A stretch of DNA of 43,548 nt from Pontibacter qinzhouensis (lineage in GTDB: Bacteria; Bacteroidota; Bacteroidia; Cytophagales; Hymenobacteraceae): NCBI RefSeq assembly GCF_008017455.1, contig NZ_VRTY01000051.1:1-43548 (forward strand). Direction: 5' to 3'. Positions 1-8,639 of the stretch are shown piece by piece. The notes under the pieces were generated by a model. The model saw only the letters and a list, made by a program, of their open reading frames with translations. It was not told the origin of the DNA and made no database searches. Each line of letters starts with the position of its first letter. The first letter of the stretch is position 1. The translations under genes and the position numbers were made by a program.

Positions 1-98
1 CTGGTATGGCTGCTGCACCATTTCCCTTCCGTGCACTGCCAGTAACTTTAACTGAAAGGTGGGCGGTGGAAAGAAAAACTTCACAGTATATGCTTTAA

Positions 99-683
99 CT
101 ATTTGCTTTTGGTTGGGTTTAGCTCCTCCCCTATCAATTGTTCCAGCTCGCTGTACCAGCCTTCGCCGTACTTCCTGATCAGAGGCTCCTTCAGGAACTG
201 GTATACCCGCACGCCCAGGTCTGCCCCAAAGCTGCAGGCGCTAGCGCAGATACTCCATCGGTCATAGTTCAGAGCGTCAAAACCATCGTACTTGGTAATC
301 CGGATGGGGTACAGGTGGCAGGAAATTGGTTTCTTCCAGCTTATTTCGCCTGCCAGGTAAGCTTGCTCAATGGCGCATTTCAGGGTTCCGGCCGTGTCGT
401 AGAGCGCGTAGGCACACTCTCTGTCGCCAATTGTCGGGGTTGAGAAATCACCTTCCCAATCTTTAATATAAACACCTTGCTCGGCAATGGCCTGCTTGCC
501 TGCTTCGCTCATATAAGGCTTAATTTTATCGTAATGTTGCTCCAGTATCGGCAGTTCGTCCTCGTCGAGGGGTGCCCCCAGGTCACCTTCTACGCAGCAG
601 GCGCCTTTGCATTTCTCTAAATTGCAGACAAAGAAATTATCGCGAACATCATCACTAATAACCGTATTCTGAAGAACTATCAT
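99..683 (-). CDS. DUF3109 family cysteine-rich protein
   Basis: This 194-residue protein is recognised as DUF3109, a Bacteroidota family of unknown biochemical role. Nine cysteines are visible, at residues 20, 25, 29, 30, 90, 103, 122, 146 and 150. The N-terminal C-x4-C-x3-CC cluster and the later CxxxC pair resemble the metal-chelating arrangement of YkgJ-type proteins, so metal or Fe-S binding is a reasonable inference. There is no signal peptide or membrane segment, so it is probably cytoplasmic. The ATG start at 683 directly precedes the conserved N-terminal hydrophobic stretch. The gene reads away from the Sel1/ankyrin gene upstream, with a 140-base gap in which I see no repeat. Nothing links it to a pathway. 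Confidence 0.8.
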   Translation of the reverse strand: MIVLQNTVISDDVRDNFFVCNLEKCKGACCVEGDLGAPLDEDELPILEQHYDKIKPYMSEAGKQAIAEQGVYIKDWEGDFSTPTIGDRECAYALYDTAGTLKCAIEQAYLAGEISWKKPISCHLYPIRITKYDGFDALNYDRWSICASACSFGADLGVRVYQFLKEPLIRKYGEGWYSELEQLIGEELNPTKSK

Positions 684-823
684 ATGGTTGCTATGGAAAA
701 CAAAGTGCTGCCCTGGCCCCTACCGCAGAGGCTGCTGCACTGCAGAAAAGACAAATTTAGGCAGAAAAAAGTTTAAGTTCAGTATTTTGATAGTGCCATT
801 CCTTTCTGGCGCATAAAGCCGGA

Positions 824-2377
824 TTAAAACTCAGGTGAGCCGGCAGCCAGAAGCATGTTCTTTATGTTCTCGCGTTTTGTGAAATGGATGGCTGCCTTCC
901 CGCTGCTGTCGAGCAATTTAGGATCTGCGCCTGCCGAAAGCAGCAGCAGGATCATCTCGTTGCTCAGGTTCAGGTCGCAAGCCAGCATCAGGGCACTTTT
1001 TCCTGACTCGTTTTGCGCATTAACCTCGGCCCCTGCCTCCAGCAGTTTCTGAATTTCGGCCATACCCAGGCCCTTGCCAAACTCCAGCACATTCAGCAGC
1101 GCTGTGTTACCATGCAGGTCCTTGGCATTTGGGTCGGAGCCAAGTGCAAGCAGGGTGTCTATCAAATGCAACTGCTCTGTCTCAAAAGCTTCGGTGTTTA
1201 CCCTGGTCCCGCTTACCACGTACATCAGCGGCGTCTTTCCTTCCTGGTCGGTTTGAGTTATGTCGGCACCATGCTGCAGCAGGTACCTAACCGATTCAAC
1301 CCGTACCTCCGGTCTGTATACCGAGCCATAACCTTCCAGCAGGTGTGGCAGGTACAAGGCATGCATCAGCGGAGTGCGCCCTTTAAAGTCCAGATCGAAG
1401 CCATGTGGGTTATCGTTGCAGTTTACGTTGGCACCCAGTTCCACGGCCCGGCTAATTAATTCCAGGTTCCGGTCTATGGCGCCAAGCAGCAGTTTGGAAT
1501 CAGGGGTTTCATCGAGCTGCTTTAGCTGCTCATAGGCCATCATACTGCCTTTGTCCATGGCGCGTTTGTACCATTTCAGTGCCTCCTTCAGATCCGATTT
1601 TCCTTTCTGACCTTCCTCATAAAACAGCCCCAGCGAGTAACAGGCTTCGCGGTCACCGGCTTCTGCTCCTTTCTTAAACCAGTTAAAAGCTTTGTCCTTG
1701 TCTCTGGCTACTCCCTCTCCTTCCATATACAAGCTACCCAGGTACCCAAACGATACTACATCGCTCTGAGCAGCTGCTTTACTGAAATATTGGAAGGCTT
1801 TTGTTTTGTCTTCACGCTCGCCAAAGCCATTGTAGTGCATGCTGCCCAATATGCGGTTGCAGAAGGCATCGCCTGCCGCTGCTTTTTCTTTTATATCAAC
1901 AGAAGCACTTCGGATGTGCCGTTTAAACTGCTCCTCATCCTCCACACTTTTCAGGGTCATGAGTTCGGCAAGCCCCAGGTGGCCCAGCAGACAATTGCCT
2001 CTTACAGCCTTCTCGTAGAAATAGCGGGCAGAGTCGCGGTTGGCGGCAAAATAAACCTCCGGATTTTTGAGTTCAACAGAATCGCTGAGGAACAGGCCAG
2101 ATCTTAGTTCCCGGTGCTGTTGCATGCGGCCCATAAAATAATAGGCATCATTGTCGCCTTTTGTCACAGCCTCTTTAAACTTGGTATAAGCCGCCTGGTG
2201 CTGCATGGCAATATACAGCGCCACACCTTCCTGCGTTTCAGAAGAACGCCAGCCGACAGCCGCTTTTAGATTGATGGGAATTTGTTTCTGCACAGGCAAG
2301 TTGCCCGATGGAGTTGCCTGTGCCAGCCCATGTTGGTGTAAACAAAACAGAAACAGCAGCAGTAACAGGTTTTTCAT
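824..2377 (-). CDS. secreted Sel1-repeat and ankyrin-repeat protein
   Basis: A 517-residue protein with a signal peptide (residues 1-20, Leu-rich core, cleavage near GLAQA). About residues 165-290 hold Sel1-like tetratricopeptide repeats, with recurring patterns such as AxxxLGxxYxxGxG followed by KAxxWFKKAA. Residues from about 330 to 510 hold ankyrin repeats, with GRTPLMHA, GKTPLMYV, GNTALLNV and GKSALMLA marking successive units. Both are protein-interaction folds and no catalytic domain is visible. The signal peptide predicts an exported, probably periplasmic, scaffold or binding protein. The Sel1-plus-ankyrin combination recurs in Bacteroidota and in host-associated bacteria. The gene is transcribed divergently from the uvrD-type helicase across a 664-base repeat-rich region. 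The partner is unknown. Confidence 0.8.
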   Translation of the reverse strand: MKNLLLLLFLFCLHQHGLAQATPSGNLPVQKQIPINLKAAVGWRSSETQEGVALYIAMQHQAAYTKFKEAVTKGDNDAYYFMGRMQQHRELRSGLFLSDSVELKNPEVYFAANRDSARYFYEKAVRGNCLLGHLGLAELMTLKSVEDEEQFKRHIRSASVDIKEKAAAGDAFCNRILGSMHYNGFGEREDKTKAFQYFSKAAAQSDVVSFGYLGSLYMEGEGVARDKDKAFNWFKKGAEAGDREACYSLGLFYEEGQKGKSDLKEALKWYKRAMDKGSMMAYEQLKQLDETPDSKLLLGAIDRNLELISRAVELGANVNCNDNPHGFDLDFKGRTPLMHALYLPHLLEGYGSVYRPEVRVESVRYLLQHGADITQTDQEGKTPLMYVVSGTRVNTEAFETEQLHLIDTLLALGSDPNAKDLHGNTALLNVLEFGKGLGMAEIQKLLEAGAEVNAQNESGKSALMLACDLNLSNEMILLLLSAGADPKLLDSSGKAAIHFTKRENIKNMLLAAGSPEF

Positions 2378-2543
2378 ACTAGATAATCTTAATATACAGC
2401 AGGTTGATTTGACTAACTAACCGACCATCAAACACCACACCACAAATTAAACGATTTTGCCTCTATACAACCAATGTTCCGAGTACTTTATCAGCAGAAA
2501 GTAATCTAAAAGAACCAGCAGCTAAGCTTGTGAACCTGGTACA

Positions 2544-2600
2544 ACCCTTGACCAGAATTCTTTGATTTACCTTCTGAAGGCTGTTTTCATTAGAATAATC
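2544..2600 (+). repeat. 57-nt bipartite repeat, copy A
   Basis: The copy starts with ACCCTTGAC, then a variable spacer, then the palindromic core CCTTCTGAAGG, then a T-rich tail ending GAATAATC. It lies between divergent genes, so it does not follow either one. Confidence 0.85.
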
Positions 2601-2732
2601 TGCTAATATTTAATGTGGTAATGAGTTAATTTAAATTTGAAGAAAGCTGCTTTGAAAATGCGAAGATGGAGGGGCCAAGGTTTGAGTAGACGAATTAATG
2701 CTTAAGTTGAAAATGATAAAGTGTGTTCACGA

Positions 2733-2867
2733 TATAGTTGGCGTTATAACTTTCCGGAATTCGAAATTGCAAAGCTTCGAGACACAGGACGCAGGATTTT
2801 TTTAATCATATTATTGAAATTGAAAAAACAAAGCTTTGAACTCCGAAAGGTTATGTCGCATTCTATA
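2733..2867 (-). mobile_element. MITE-like element, copy 1
   Basis: This 135-bp stretch is the reverse complement of a closely similar stretch at 38783-38929. Its ends form imperfect inverted repeats of about 26 bp beginning TATAG, with the shared inner parts TAAC and CGGA. There is no coding capacity. Orientation is defined by the 38783 copy. The terminal inverted repeats and the absence of an ORF suggest a miniature inverted-repeat element that would need a transposase supplied elsewhere. Mobility is inference. Confidence 0.7.
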
Positions 2868-2881
2868 CTTACCTCTGACTA

Positions 2882-2938
2882 ACCTTGGCTTATTTATGCT
2901 GAATTTCCTTCTGAAGGCCATTTTCATTAGAAGAATTC
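2882..2938 (+). repeat. 57-nt bipartite repeat, copy B
   Basis: It has the same length and layout as copy A, with a slightly decayed left block (ACCTTGG), an intact CCTTCTGAAGG core, and a tail of TTTTCATTAG then AAGAATT. It sits 103 bases before the helicase start. Confidence 0.8.
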
Positions 2939-3041
2939 ACGAAACCTTGCCACTTGTGCTGTAATTCTCGCCGGAGCATTCTGAATACGGATTAGTATTC
3001 GTAAATTGCGTTGATTTTAAGACGCACGCGGAAGAGAAGAA

Positions 3042-5288
3042 ATGGATTATATCAGTTTATTAAATGAGTCGCAACGTGCGGCAGTGCTTCATATAGAGGG
3101 ACCTGCCATGATTATTGCGGGTGCAGGCTCCGGTAAAACAAGAGTACTTACATACAGAATCGCGCACCTGATCAGTCAGCAGGTCGATCCTTTTAACATA
3201 TTAGCCCTTACCTTTACCAACAAGGCAGCCAAGGAAATGCGGCACCGGATCGAGAAGGTGATCGGCAACGAGGCAAGGAACATCTGGATGGGCACGTTCC
3301 ACTCAGTGTTCTCGCGTATACTCCGGGCAGAGGCCGACAAAATCGGCTACCCGAAAAGCTTCACTATTTACGACACCGACGATAGCAAAACACTTATCCG
3401 GAACATCGTAAAAGAGATGAACCTCGACGATAAGCTGTATAAGCCGAACGTGGTGCTGGGCCGTATTTCCTCAGCCAAGAACAAGCTGATATCGGTGCGC
3501 CAGTACCTGAGCGACCCCACCATTCAGGCCGACGATGAGGCAGCCATGCGCCCCAAGATTGGCAAGATTTACGAAATGTACCAGAAACGCTGCTTCGCGG
3601 CCGGTGCCATGGATTTCGACGATCTGCTCTTCAATACCAACGTGCTCTTTAAAGACCATCCCGATGCGCTGAACAAATACCAGAACATTTTTAAATATGT
3701 GATGGTGGATGAGTACCAGGACACGAACTACTCGCAATACCTGATTACGCGCAAGCTGGCTGCACAGAACCGCAATATTGTGGTGGTAGGCGACGATGCC
3801 CAGAGTATCTACGCTTTCCGTGGGGCCGACATTCAGAACATCCTGAACTTTGAGCGCGACTACCCCGAGCTGCAGGTGTTTAAGCTGGAGCAGAATTACC
3901 GCTCTACCAAAAACATTGTGCATGCCGCCAACTCTGTTATCAAAAACAACCAGGCCCAATTGCGCAAAGATGTTTTTACAGACAACGAAGAAGGCCCGCT
4001 GATTGAGGTGATAAAAGCCAACTCCGACAACGAAGAAGGCAAGCTGGTAGCCACCACCATTTTTGAAGAGAAGATGAACAACCACTTCTCTTACGACGAC
4101 TTCGCCATCCTGTACCGCACCAACGCACAGTCGCGGGCCATGGAAGAGGCCCTGCGCCGTATGAACATCAAGTACAAGATAATTGGTGGCCTCTCCTTTT
4201 ACCAGCGTAAAGAAATAAAAGACCTGATCGCCTACCTGCGCCTCACAGTGAACCCCAATGATGAGCAGGCCCTGCGCCGTGTTATTAACTACCCGAAACG
4301 AGGAATTGGCGAAACCACCGAACAGAAAATTTTCGTAACCGCCAACGACACCAACCATACCGTGTGGGAAGTGGTGCAGAATGCCGGCAGCTTCCTGGGC
4401 AACCGGGTTGGCACGGCCATCGAGAATTTCTCTATCCTGATCCGCGACTTTGCCCGCATCGCCGAAAACTCCGACGCCTACGAAGTAGCCAAACATGCAG
4501 CCAAACACTCCGGCATCGTTGATGACCTGTATGCCGATAAAACCGTGGAAGGCCTGGCGCGCTACGAGAACATACAGGAATTGCTAAACGGTATAAAAGA
4601 GTACGTAGATGACCCGGAGAAGGAAGACAAAAGCCTCTCGGCGTTCCTGCAGGATATTGCGCTCATAACCGATGCCGACACCAAAGCCGATGACGATGGA
4701 GAGTTCGTAACGCTCATGACGATACACTCGGCCAAAGGACTGGAGTTTAAGAACGTATTTATTGTGGGCATGGAAGAAAACCTGTTCCCAAGCCAGATGA
4801 TGCTGAACTCCCGCGCCGACCTGGAAGAAGAAAGGCGGTTATTCTATGTAGCCATTACGCGTGCCGAGAAAAAGCTGTACCTTACCTACGCCACCAGCCG
4901 CTACCAGTGGGGCAACCTGCGGGCCTGCGAGAAAAGCCGCTTTGTAGATGAGATCGACAGCCGTTTCCTGAACTTTAAGTACGGCGACGTGCAGGGCAAC
5001 AGCATGTTTGAAAAAGTGCTTCAGCGCAAGGCTGCAAGTGCCAGCCACCTGGTAGCACCGGCACCGCGCAAACAGGTGGCCACCAACTACACCGCTCCTG
5101 CCGACTTTGTACCCAGCGACACCTCTACCCTGGCAGCCGGCATGAAAGTAGAGCACCCCAAATTTGGTTTCGGCACCGTTTCTAAAATAGATACCCAGGG
5201 CAACAGTAGCAAAGCCATCATCAACTTCGACGAGGTGGGCGAAAAAACACTGCTGCTGAGCTTTGCCAAGTTGCGCATACACATTTAA
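3042..5288 (+). CDS. UvrD/PcrA-type ATP-dependent DNA helicase
   Basis: A 748-residue superfamily 1A helicase that unwinds DNA 3'-5' with ATP in repair and fork processing. The motifs appear in order. Motif I is GAGSGKT at about residues 27-33. Motif II is VDEYQDTN near 230. Motif III is VVGDDAQSIYAFRGAD. Motif IV region is LEQNYRS. Motif V is TIHSAKGLEFKNVFIVG. Motif VI is FYVAITRAEKKL. The last 50 residues, from GMKVEHPKFGFGTV, are the Tudor-like C-terminal domain typical of PcrA. The length matches UvrD and PcrA (about 720-750). I cannot tell from sequence alone whether it is the only UvrD-type helicase in the genome. It is the first gene of a rightward run, separated from the DUF4290 gene by an AT-rich inverted-arm element. 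Confidence 0.95.
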   Translation: MDYISLLNESQRAAVLHIEGPAMIIAGAGSGKTRVLTYRIAHLISQQVDPFNILALTFTNKAAKEMRHRIEKVIGNEARNIWMGTFHSVFSRILRAEADKIGYPKSFTIYDTDDSKTLIRNIVKEMNLDDKLYKPNVVLGRISSAKNKLISVRQYLSDPTIQADDEAAMRPKIGKIYEMYQKRCFAAGAMDFDDLLFNTNVLFKDHPDALNKYQNIFKYVMVDEYQDTNYSQYLITRKLAAQNRNIVVVGDDAQSIYAFRGADIQNILNFERDYPELQVFKLEQNYRSTKNIVHAANSVIKNNQAQLRKDVFTDNEEGPLIEVIKANSDNEEGKLVATTIFEEKMNNHFSYDDFAILYRTNAQSRAMEEALRRMNIKYKIIGGLSFYQRKEIKDLIAYLRLTVNPNDEQALRRVINYPKRGIGETTEQKIFVTANDTNHTVWEVVQNAGSFLGNRVGTAIENFSILIRDFARIAENSDAYEVAKHAAKHSGIVDDLYADKTVEGLARYENIQELLNGIKEYVDDPEKEDKSLSAFLQDIALITDADTKADDDGEFVTLMTIHSAKGLEFKNVFIVGMEENLFPSQMMLNSRADLEEERRLFYVAITRAEKKLYLTYATSRYQWGNLRACEKSRFVDEIDSRFLNFKYGDVQGNSMFEKVLQRKAASASHLVAPAPRKQVATNYTAPADFVPSDTSTLAAGMKVEHPKFGFGTVSKIDTQGNSSKAIINFDEVGEKTLLLSFAKLRIHI

Positions 5289-5475
5289 ATTAGAAATTAT
5301 GAATTAAAAATTAGAAATTGAGGAGGTCGACCTGAAAGTAAAGCCTGTTATCTGGTAGCAACAACCATAACTTCCTCTTCAGAATCCGTACTACTGAGTA
5401 TCCTATAGCACCAAAACAACTTTCTAAGTTCTAATTCCCCAAAATTTCTAATTTCTAATTTTGAATTTTTAATTT
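5287..5475. repeat. AT-rich inverted-arm intergenic element
   Basis: Two AT-rich arms of about 33 nt, at 5287-5319 and 5443-5475, are near reverse complements of each other (AAATTAGAAATT against AATTTCTAATTT). They enclose about 120 bases without coding signal and could form a large imperfect hairpin. Similar arms recur at 27314-27486, 34652-34732 and, as a single arm, at 33285-33305. The left arm begins at the helicase stop codon. Confidence 0.55.
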
Positions 5476-5486
5476 TTTAAAATATA

Positions 5487-6191
5487 ATGGAAGCTAGTAC
5501 TACATTTAAACAGGATCTGCTGCTGCGCGAATACGGCAGAAACGTGCAGGATCTTGTAAACCATATACTGAGCATCGAAGACAGAACCGAACGCACGCGC
5601 CTGTCGCAGTTGCTCATTAACCTGATGGCGAAGCTCAACCCGCAGCTCCGCGATATTCAGGATGCGCAGCAGAAACTCTGGAACCACCTGTACGTGATGT
5701 CTGGCTCTAAGCTTGATGTGGATGCCCCTTACCCGCTCAGCGCCATGGAGTACCTGAACGACAAGCCTCAGAAAATGCAGTACCCGCTCACGTCGCCACG
5801 TTACAAGCACTATGGTACCAATGTGGAACTGCTCATTCAGCGTGCCACCGAGTTGGAGGACCCTGCCGAGCGCGATGCTGCTATTGTATCGTTAGGCAAG
5901 CTTATGAAAACGCTGTACCGCTCCTATAACAAGGAAAGTATTACCGACGACATTATTCTGAACGACATCCGGCAGATGTCGAAAGGAAAGCTGGACATGG
6001 ACCTGGCGTTTATCGAAAGCAACAACCTGTTCGAAAGCTCCGGTAAATCATCGGGTCAGGATAGTAACAGCAATAATAACGCGCGTGCACAACAGCAGAA
6101 CCGAAACGACCGTGGCGACCGAAACGACCGGAACGATGCCAACCGCAACCGCAAAAACCCAAGAACTACATCTAACACCAGAAATAAATAA
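5487..6191 (+). CDS. DUF4290 family protein
   Basis: A 234-residue protein recognised as DUF4290, a Bacteroidota family without an assigned function. The first 180 residues are helical and charged, with no signal peptide or transmembrane stretch, so it is probably cytoplasmic. From about residue 187 the chain becomes low-complexity, with runs of Ser, Asn, Gln, Asp and Arg including repeated NDRGDRNDRND-type units, ending in a basic tail. This tail is likely disordered and could bind nucleic acid, which is inference. Its stop lies five bases before the murA start, so the two genes are almost certainly co-transcribed and translationally linked. I recall this DUF4290-murA pairing from other Bacteroidota, which suggests a cell-wall connection, but nothing in the sequence proves one. 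Confidence 0.85.
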   Translation: MEASTTFKQDLLLREYGRNVQDLVNHILSIEDRTERTRLSQLLINLMAKLNPQLRDIQDAQQKLWNHLYVMSGSKLDVDAPYPLSAMEYLNDKPQKMQYPLTSPRYKHYGTNVELLIQRATELEDPAERDAAIVSLGKLMKTLYRSYNKESITDDIILNDIRQMSKGKLDMDLAFIESNNLFESSGKSSGQDSNSNNNARAQQQNRNDRGDRNDRNDANRNRKNPRTTSNTRNK

Positions 6192-6196
6192 ACTGA

Positions 6197-7501
6197 ATGG
6201 CTTCATTTGAAGTAATTGGCGGCAAAAGGCTGAAAGGAGATATATTTCCACAAGGTGCAAAAAATGAGGCACTTCAGATTTTATGTGCCGTACTGCTTAC
6301 CCCGGAACCCGTTACTATCTCGAATTTACCCGATATAGTAGATGTAAACAAACTCATAGAACTTCTGGATAACCTCGGAGTTAAAGTAAACCGCACTGCC
6401 CCCGATACCTATACTTTTCAGGCAGACGACATTAACCTCGATTACCTCCAAACAGATTCTTTCGTAAAGCTGGGGCGCTCTATCCGGGGCTCTGTTATGA
6501 TTCTGGGCCCGATGCTGGCCCGCTTTGGTCAGTGCAAGCTCCCCAAGCCTGGTGGCGATAAAATTGGTCGTCGCCGGATGGATACCCATTTCATCGGGCT
6601 CGAAAAACTTGGTGCCACCTTCTCTTACGATACCCACGACAGCTTTTTTCATATAGAAACCAAAGGCCTGAAAGGAGTATATTTGCTCCTGGACGAAGCC
6701 TCTGTAACCGGAACAGCCAATATTGTAATGGCGGCTGCCCTGGCCGAAGGCACTACCACCATCTACAATGCAGCCTGCGAACCGTATCTGCAGCAGCTTT
6801 GCCGCATGCTCAATCGCATGGGTGCCAAAATCAGCGGTGTTGGCTCTAACCTGCTCACAATAGAAGGCGTGGAAAAACTTGGCGGTACCGAACACCGCCT
6901 CCTGCCCGACATGATCGAAATCGGCTCGTTTATCGGCATGGCTGGCATGACAGGTTCTGAAATCACGATCAAGGATTGCCAGATTCCGGAACTTGGCCTT
7001 ATTCCTGACACCTTCCGCCGGCTTGGCATTAACATGGAATACCGGGGCGACGATATTTACATTCCGGCTCAGGACCATTACGAAATCGACACGTACATAG
7101 ATGGCAGTATTTTAAACGTTTCGGACCACACCTGGCCCGGCTTTACCCCTGACCTGCTCAGCATTGCCCTGGTTGTGGCCACACAGGCAAAAGGCACCGC
7201 TCTTATTCACCAGAAAATGTTCGAAAGCCGCCTGTTCTTTGTTGACAAACTCATAGAAATGGGTGCCCAGATTATACTGTGCGACCCGCACCGTGCCACC
7301 ATTATCGGGCAGAATAAGCAAGTGCCGCTAAAAGGCATTACGATGACCTCTCCTGACATTCGTGCTGGTGTGGCACTTCTTATTGCCGCCCTCTCAGCAG
7401 AAGGCCGCAGCGTGATTAATAACGTAGAACAGATAGACCGTGGCTACCAGAACATAGATGGTCGCCTGAATGCCCTAGGTGCTGAGATCAGAAGACTCTA
7501 A
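6197..7501 (+). CDS. murA: UDP-N-acetylglucosamine 1-carboxyvinyltransferase (MurA)
   Basis: This cytoplasmic enzyme transfers enolpyruvate from PEP to UDP-GlcNAc, the first committed step of peptidoglycan synthesis. The 434-residue length fits MurA (about 420). Lys22 and Asn23, which contact substrate in E. coli MurA, are present in GAKNEAL. The active-site loop reads PGGDKIGRRRMD at residues 118-129. Asp121 stands where E. coli has Cys115, the residue alkylated by fosfomycin. Arg126 aligns with E. coli Arg120. The EPSP-synthase-like repeats continue to the end, with DIRAGVALLIAAL near residue 390. The gene follows DUF4290 by five bases and ends before a strong hairpin terminator. The Asp form is known in Mycobacterium and Chlamydia and gives natural fosfomycin resistance, so resistance is expected here. 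Confidence 0.96.
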   Translation: MASFEVIGGKRLKGDIFPQGAKNEALQILCAVLLTPEPVTISNLPDIVDVNKLIELLDNLGVKVNRTAPDTYTFQADDINLDYLQTDSFVKLGRSIRGSVMILGPMLARFGQCKLPKPGGDKIGRRRMDTHFIGLEKLGATFSYDTHDSFFHIETKGLKGVYLLLDEASVTGTANIVMAAALAEGTTTIYNAACEPYLQQLCRMLNRMGAKISGVGSNLLTIEGVEKLGGTEHRLLPDMIEIGSFIGMAGMTGSEITIKDCQIPELGLIPDTFRRLGINMEYRGDDIYIPAQDHYEIDTYIDGSILNVSDHTWPGFTPDLLSIALVVATQAKGTALIHQKMFESRLFFVDKLIEMGAQIILCDPHRATIIGQNKQVPLKGITMTSPDIRAGVALLIAALSAEGRSVINNVEQIDRGYQNIDGRLNALGAEIRRL

Positions 7502-7546
7502 CAAAGAAGGCATAAAAGAAACAGAACACAAGACTTTTTCAGCAAT

Positions 7547-7589
7547 TAAACAAGCAAGGCAGCTCTAGAGGGCTGCCTTGCTTGTTTAA
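7547..7589. terminator. hairpin terminator after murA
   Basis: An 18-bp perfect stem (7547-7564 with 7572-7589, containing CAAGCAAGGCAGC) closes a seven-base loop. The outer stem is TTAA-rich, giving a T tract on either strand. It begins 46 bases past the murA stop and should end the DUF4290-murA transcript. Confidence 0.85.
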
Positions 7590-7712
7590 TCAACTAAAAA
7601 TCAGTCTTAACCTTCTATTTCTAATTCTTCCAATTCTCGTACTCAAAATTCATAACTTTTCCCGGGTTACCTGGTTCATTTTCAGGCATAAAGAAATATT
7701 AACTTCTGCGCC

Positions 7713-8537
7713 ATGAAAAGAACCTTGTTCCCTCTCCTGCTGTTAGTTGGTCTATCTTTTTTTAGCTCCTGCCACATAAGTGGTACAGAAGAAGCTATGC
7801 CGGACACCACAGATGCCCTCTCCAACTCCCCTGCTTCGGAAGAAGGCGCTGCCCCGGAAGTTAAGCCAGCAGAACCCAACGTTAAAATCATAAAAGTTGC
7901 CAACCTCCGGTTTCAGGTTAAAGACCTGCAGGCCAGCTCTGACAATTTCCAGCAGCAACTGAGCGCATATAACGCTTTCATATTCAGCTCAAAAAACCTA
8001 AATTCTGAAGAAAGAAATGAGCTGAATTATACCATCAAAGTAGCTCCTTCGCAGCTCGATGGTTTGGTAAAGGCGTTGCAGAAAGAGAGCATTCAGCTGG
8101 ACAACCTCCACATTTCTTCGCAGGATTTGACTATGGAATATGTGGATGTGCAGGCACGTATAAAGGCAAAGCAGGCAGTGGAGCAGCGTTACCTGGATCT
8201 ACTAAAACAGGCGAACAAAATAGCAGATGTACTGGCCATAGAGCAGGAACTGAAGAAAGTGCAGGAGGAAACCGAAGCAATGCAGGCCCGCCTAAATTTG
8301 TTGCAGCACCAAACCACCTACAGCACCTTGCACCTGAGCATGTACCAGCTGCTACCTGTTCCCGTTACCGAGGAACCTGGCTTTTTAACAGATGCACTTG
8401 CGGCACTGGCTAGTGGCTGGCAGCTTTGCCGTGGCTTTATACTGACCTTACTGTATCTATGGCCGGTCTGGCTGATTGGCTCCGCGGTTTACTTGCTCTA
8501 TCGGCGGTATAGCAGCCATAAAAGCACGATTGCCTGA
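7713..8537 (+). CDS. DUF4349 domain lipoprotein with C-terminal membrane anchor
   Basis: A 274-residue protein. Its signal peptide ends in a lipobox-like FFSSC near residue 21, so it is probably lipid-anchored. A short Ser/Pro/Glu-rich linker follows. The DUF4349 domain spans about residues 50-215. It contains a long heptad-patterned coiled coil (KQAVEQRYLDLL through QEETEAMQARLNLL) and then a conserved YSTLHLSMY strand. A strong transmembrane helix lies near residues 240-262, followed by a short basic tail. DUF4349 proteins occur in many bacteria and their function is unknown. The combination of a lipobox and a C-terminal helix leaves the topology uncertain. The gene stands alone after the murA terminator and converges on the ABC exporter genes. 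Confidence 0.85.
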   Translation: MKRTLFPLLLLVGLSFFSSCHISGTEEAMPDTTDALSNSPASEEGAAPEVKPAEPNVKIIKVANLRFQVKDLQASSDNFQQQLSAYNAFIFSSKNLNSEERNELNYTIKVAPSQLDGLVKALQKESIQLDNLHISSQDLTMEYVDVQARIKAKQAVEQRYLDLLKQANKIADVLAIEQELKKVQEETEAMQARLNLLQHQTTYSTLHLSMYQLLPVPVTEEPGFLTDALAALASGWQLCRGFILTLLYLWPVWLIGSAVYLLYRRYSSHKSTIA

Positions 8538-8566
8538 TTATTCAGGATGCGAGCTTATCAGTCAGC

Positions 8567-8623
8567 AATTATTCAAATGAAAACAGCCTTCCAAAGGGTT
8601 TTTGTCCCTAAAGGGTCAAGGGC
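8567..8623 (-). repeat. 57-nt bipartite repeat, copy C
   Basis: Read on the minus strand it starts GCCCTTGACC, has the core CCTTTGGAAGG and ends ATTTGAATAATT. It begins 17 bases past the stop of the ABC ATPase gene (-) and has the same orientation as that gene. Confidence 0.88.
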
Positions 8624-8639
8624 TCATCAGGTAAATTAA

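Larger units (their letters stand above)
2378..3041. other. repeat-filled divergent intergenic region
   Basis: No gene is visible in these 664 bases between the divergent Sel1/ankyrin and helicase genes. They hold two copies of the 57-nt bipartite repeat (2544-2600 and 2882-2938) and one full copy of the MITE-like element (2733-2867) between them. The remaining sequence is AT-rich, and the promoters of both flanking genes must lie here, but I could not place a convincing TAnnTTTG box for either. Confidence 0.7.

Noticed and set aside
3471..4508. Long open frame (345 codons) antisense to the helicase gene
   Set aside because: The helicase on the other strand has all seven superfamily motifs, so the antisense frame is a shadow with no recognisable domain.
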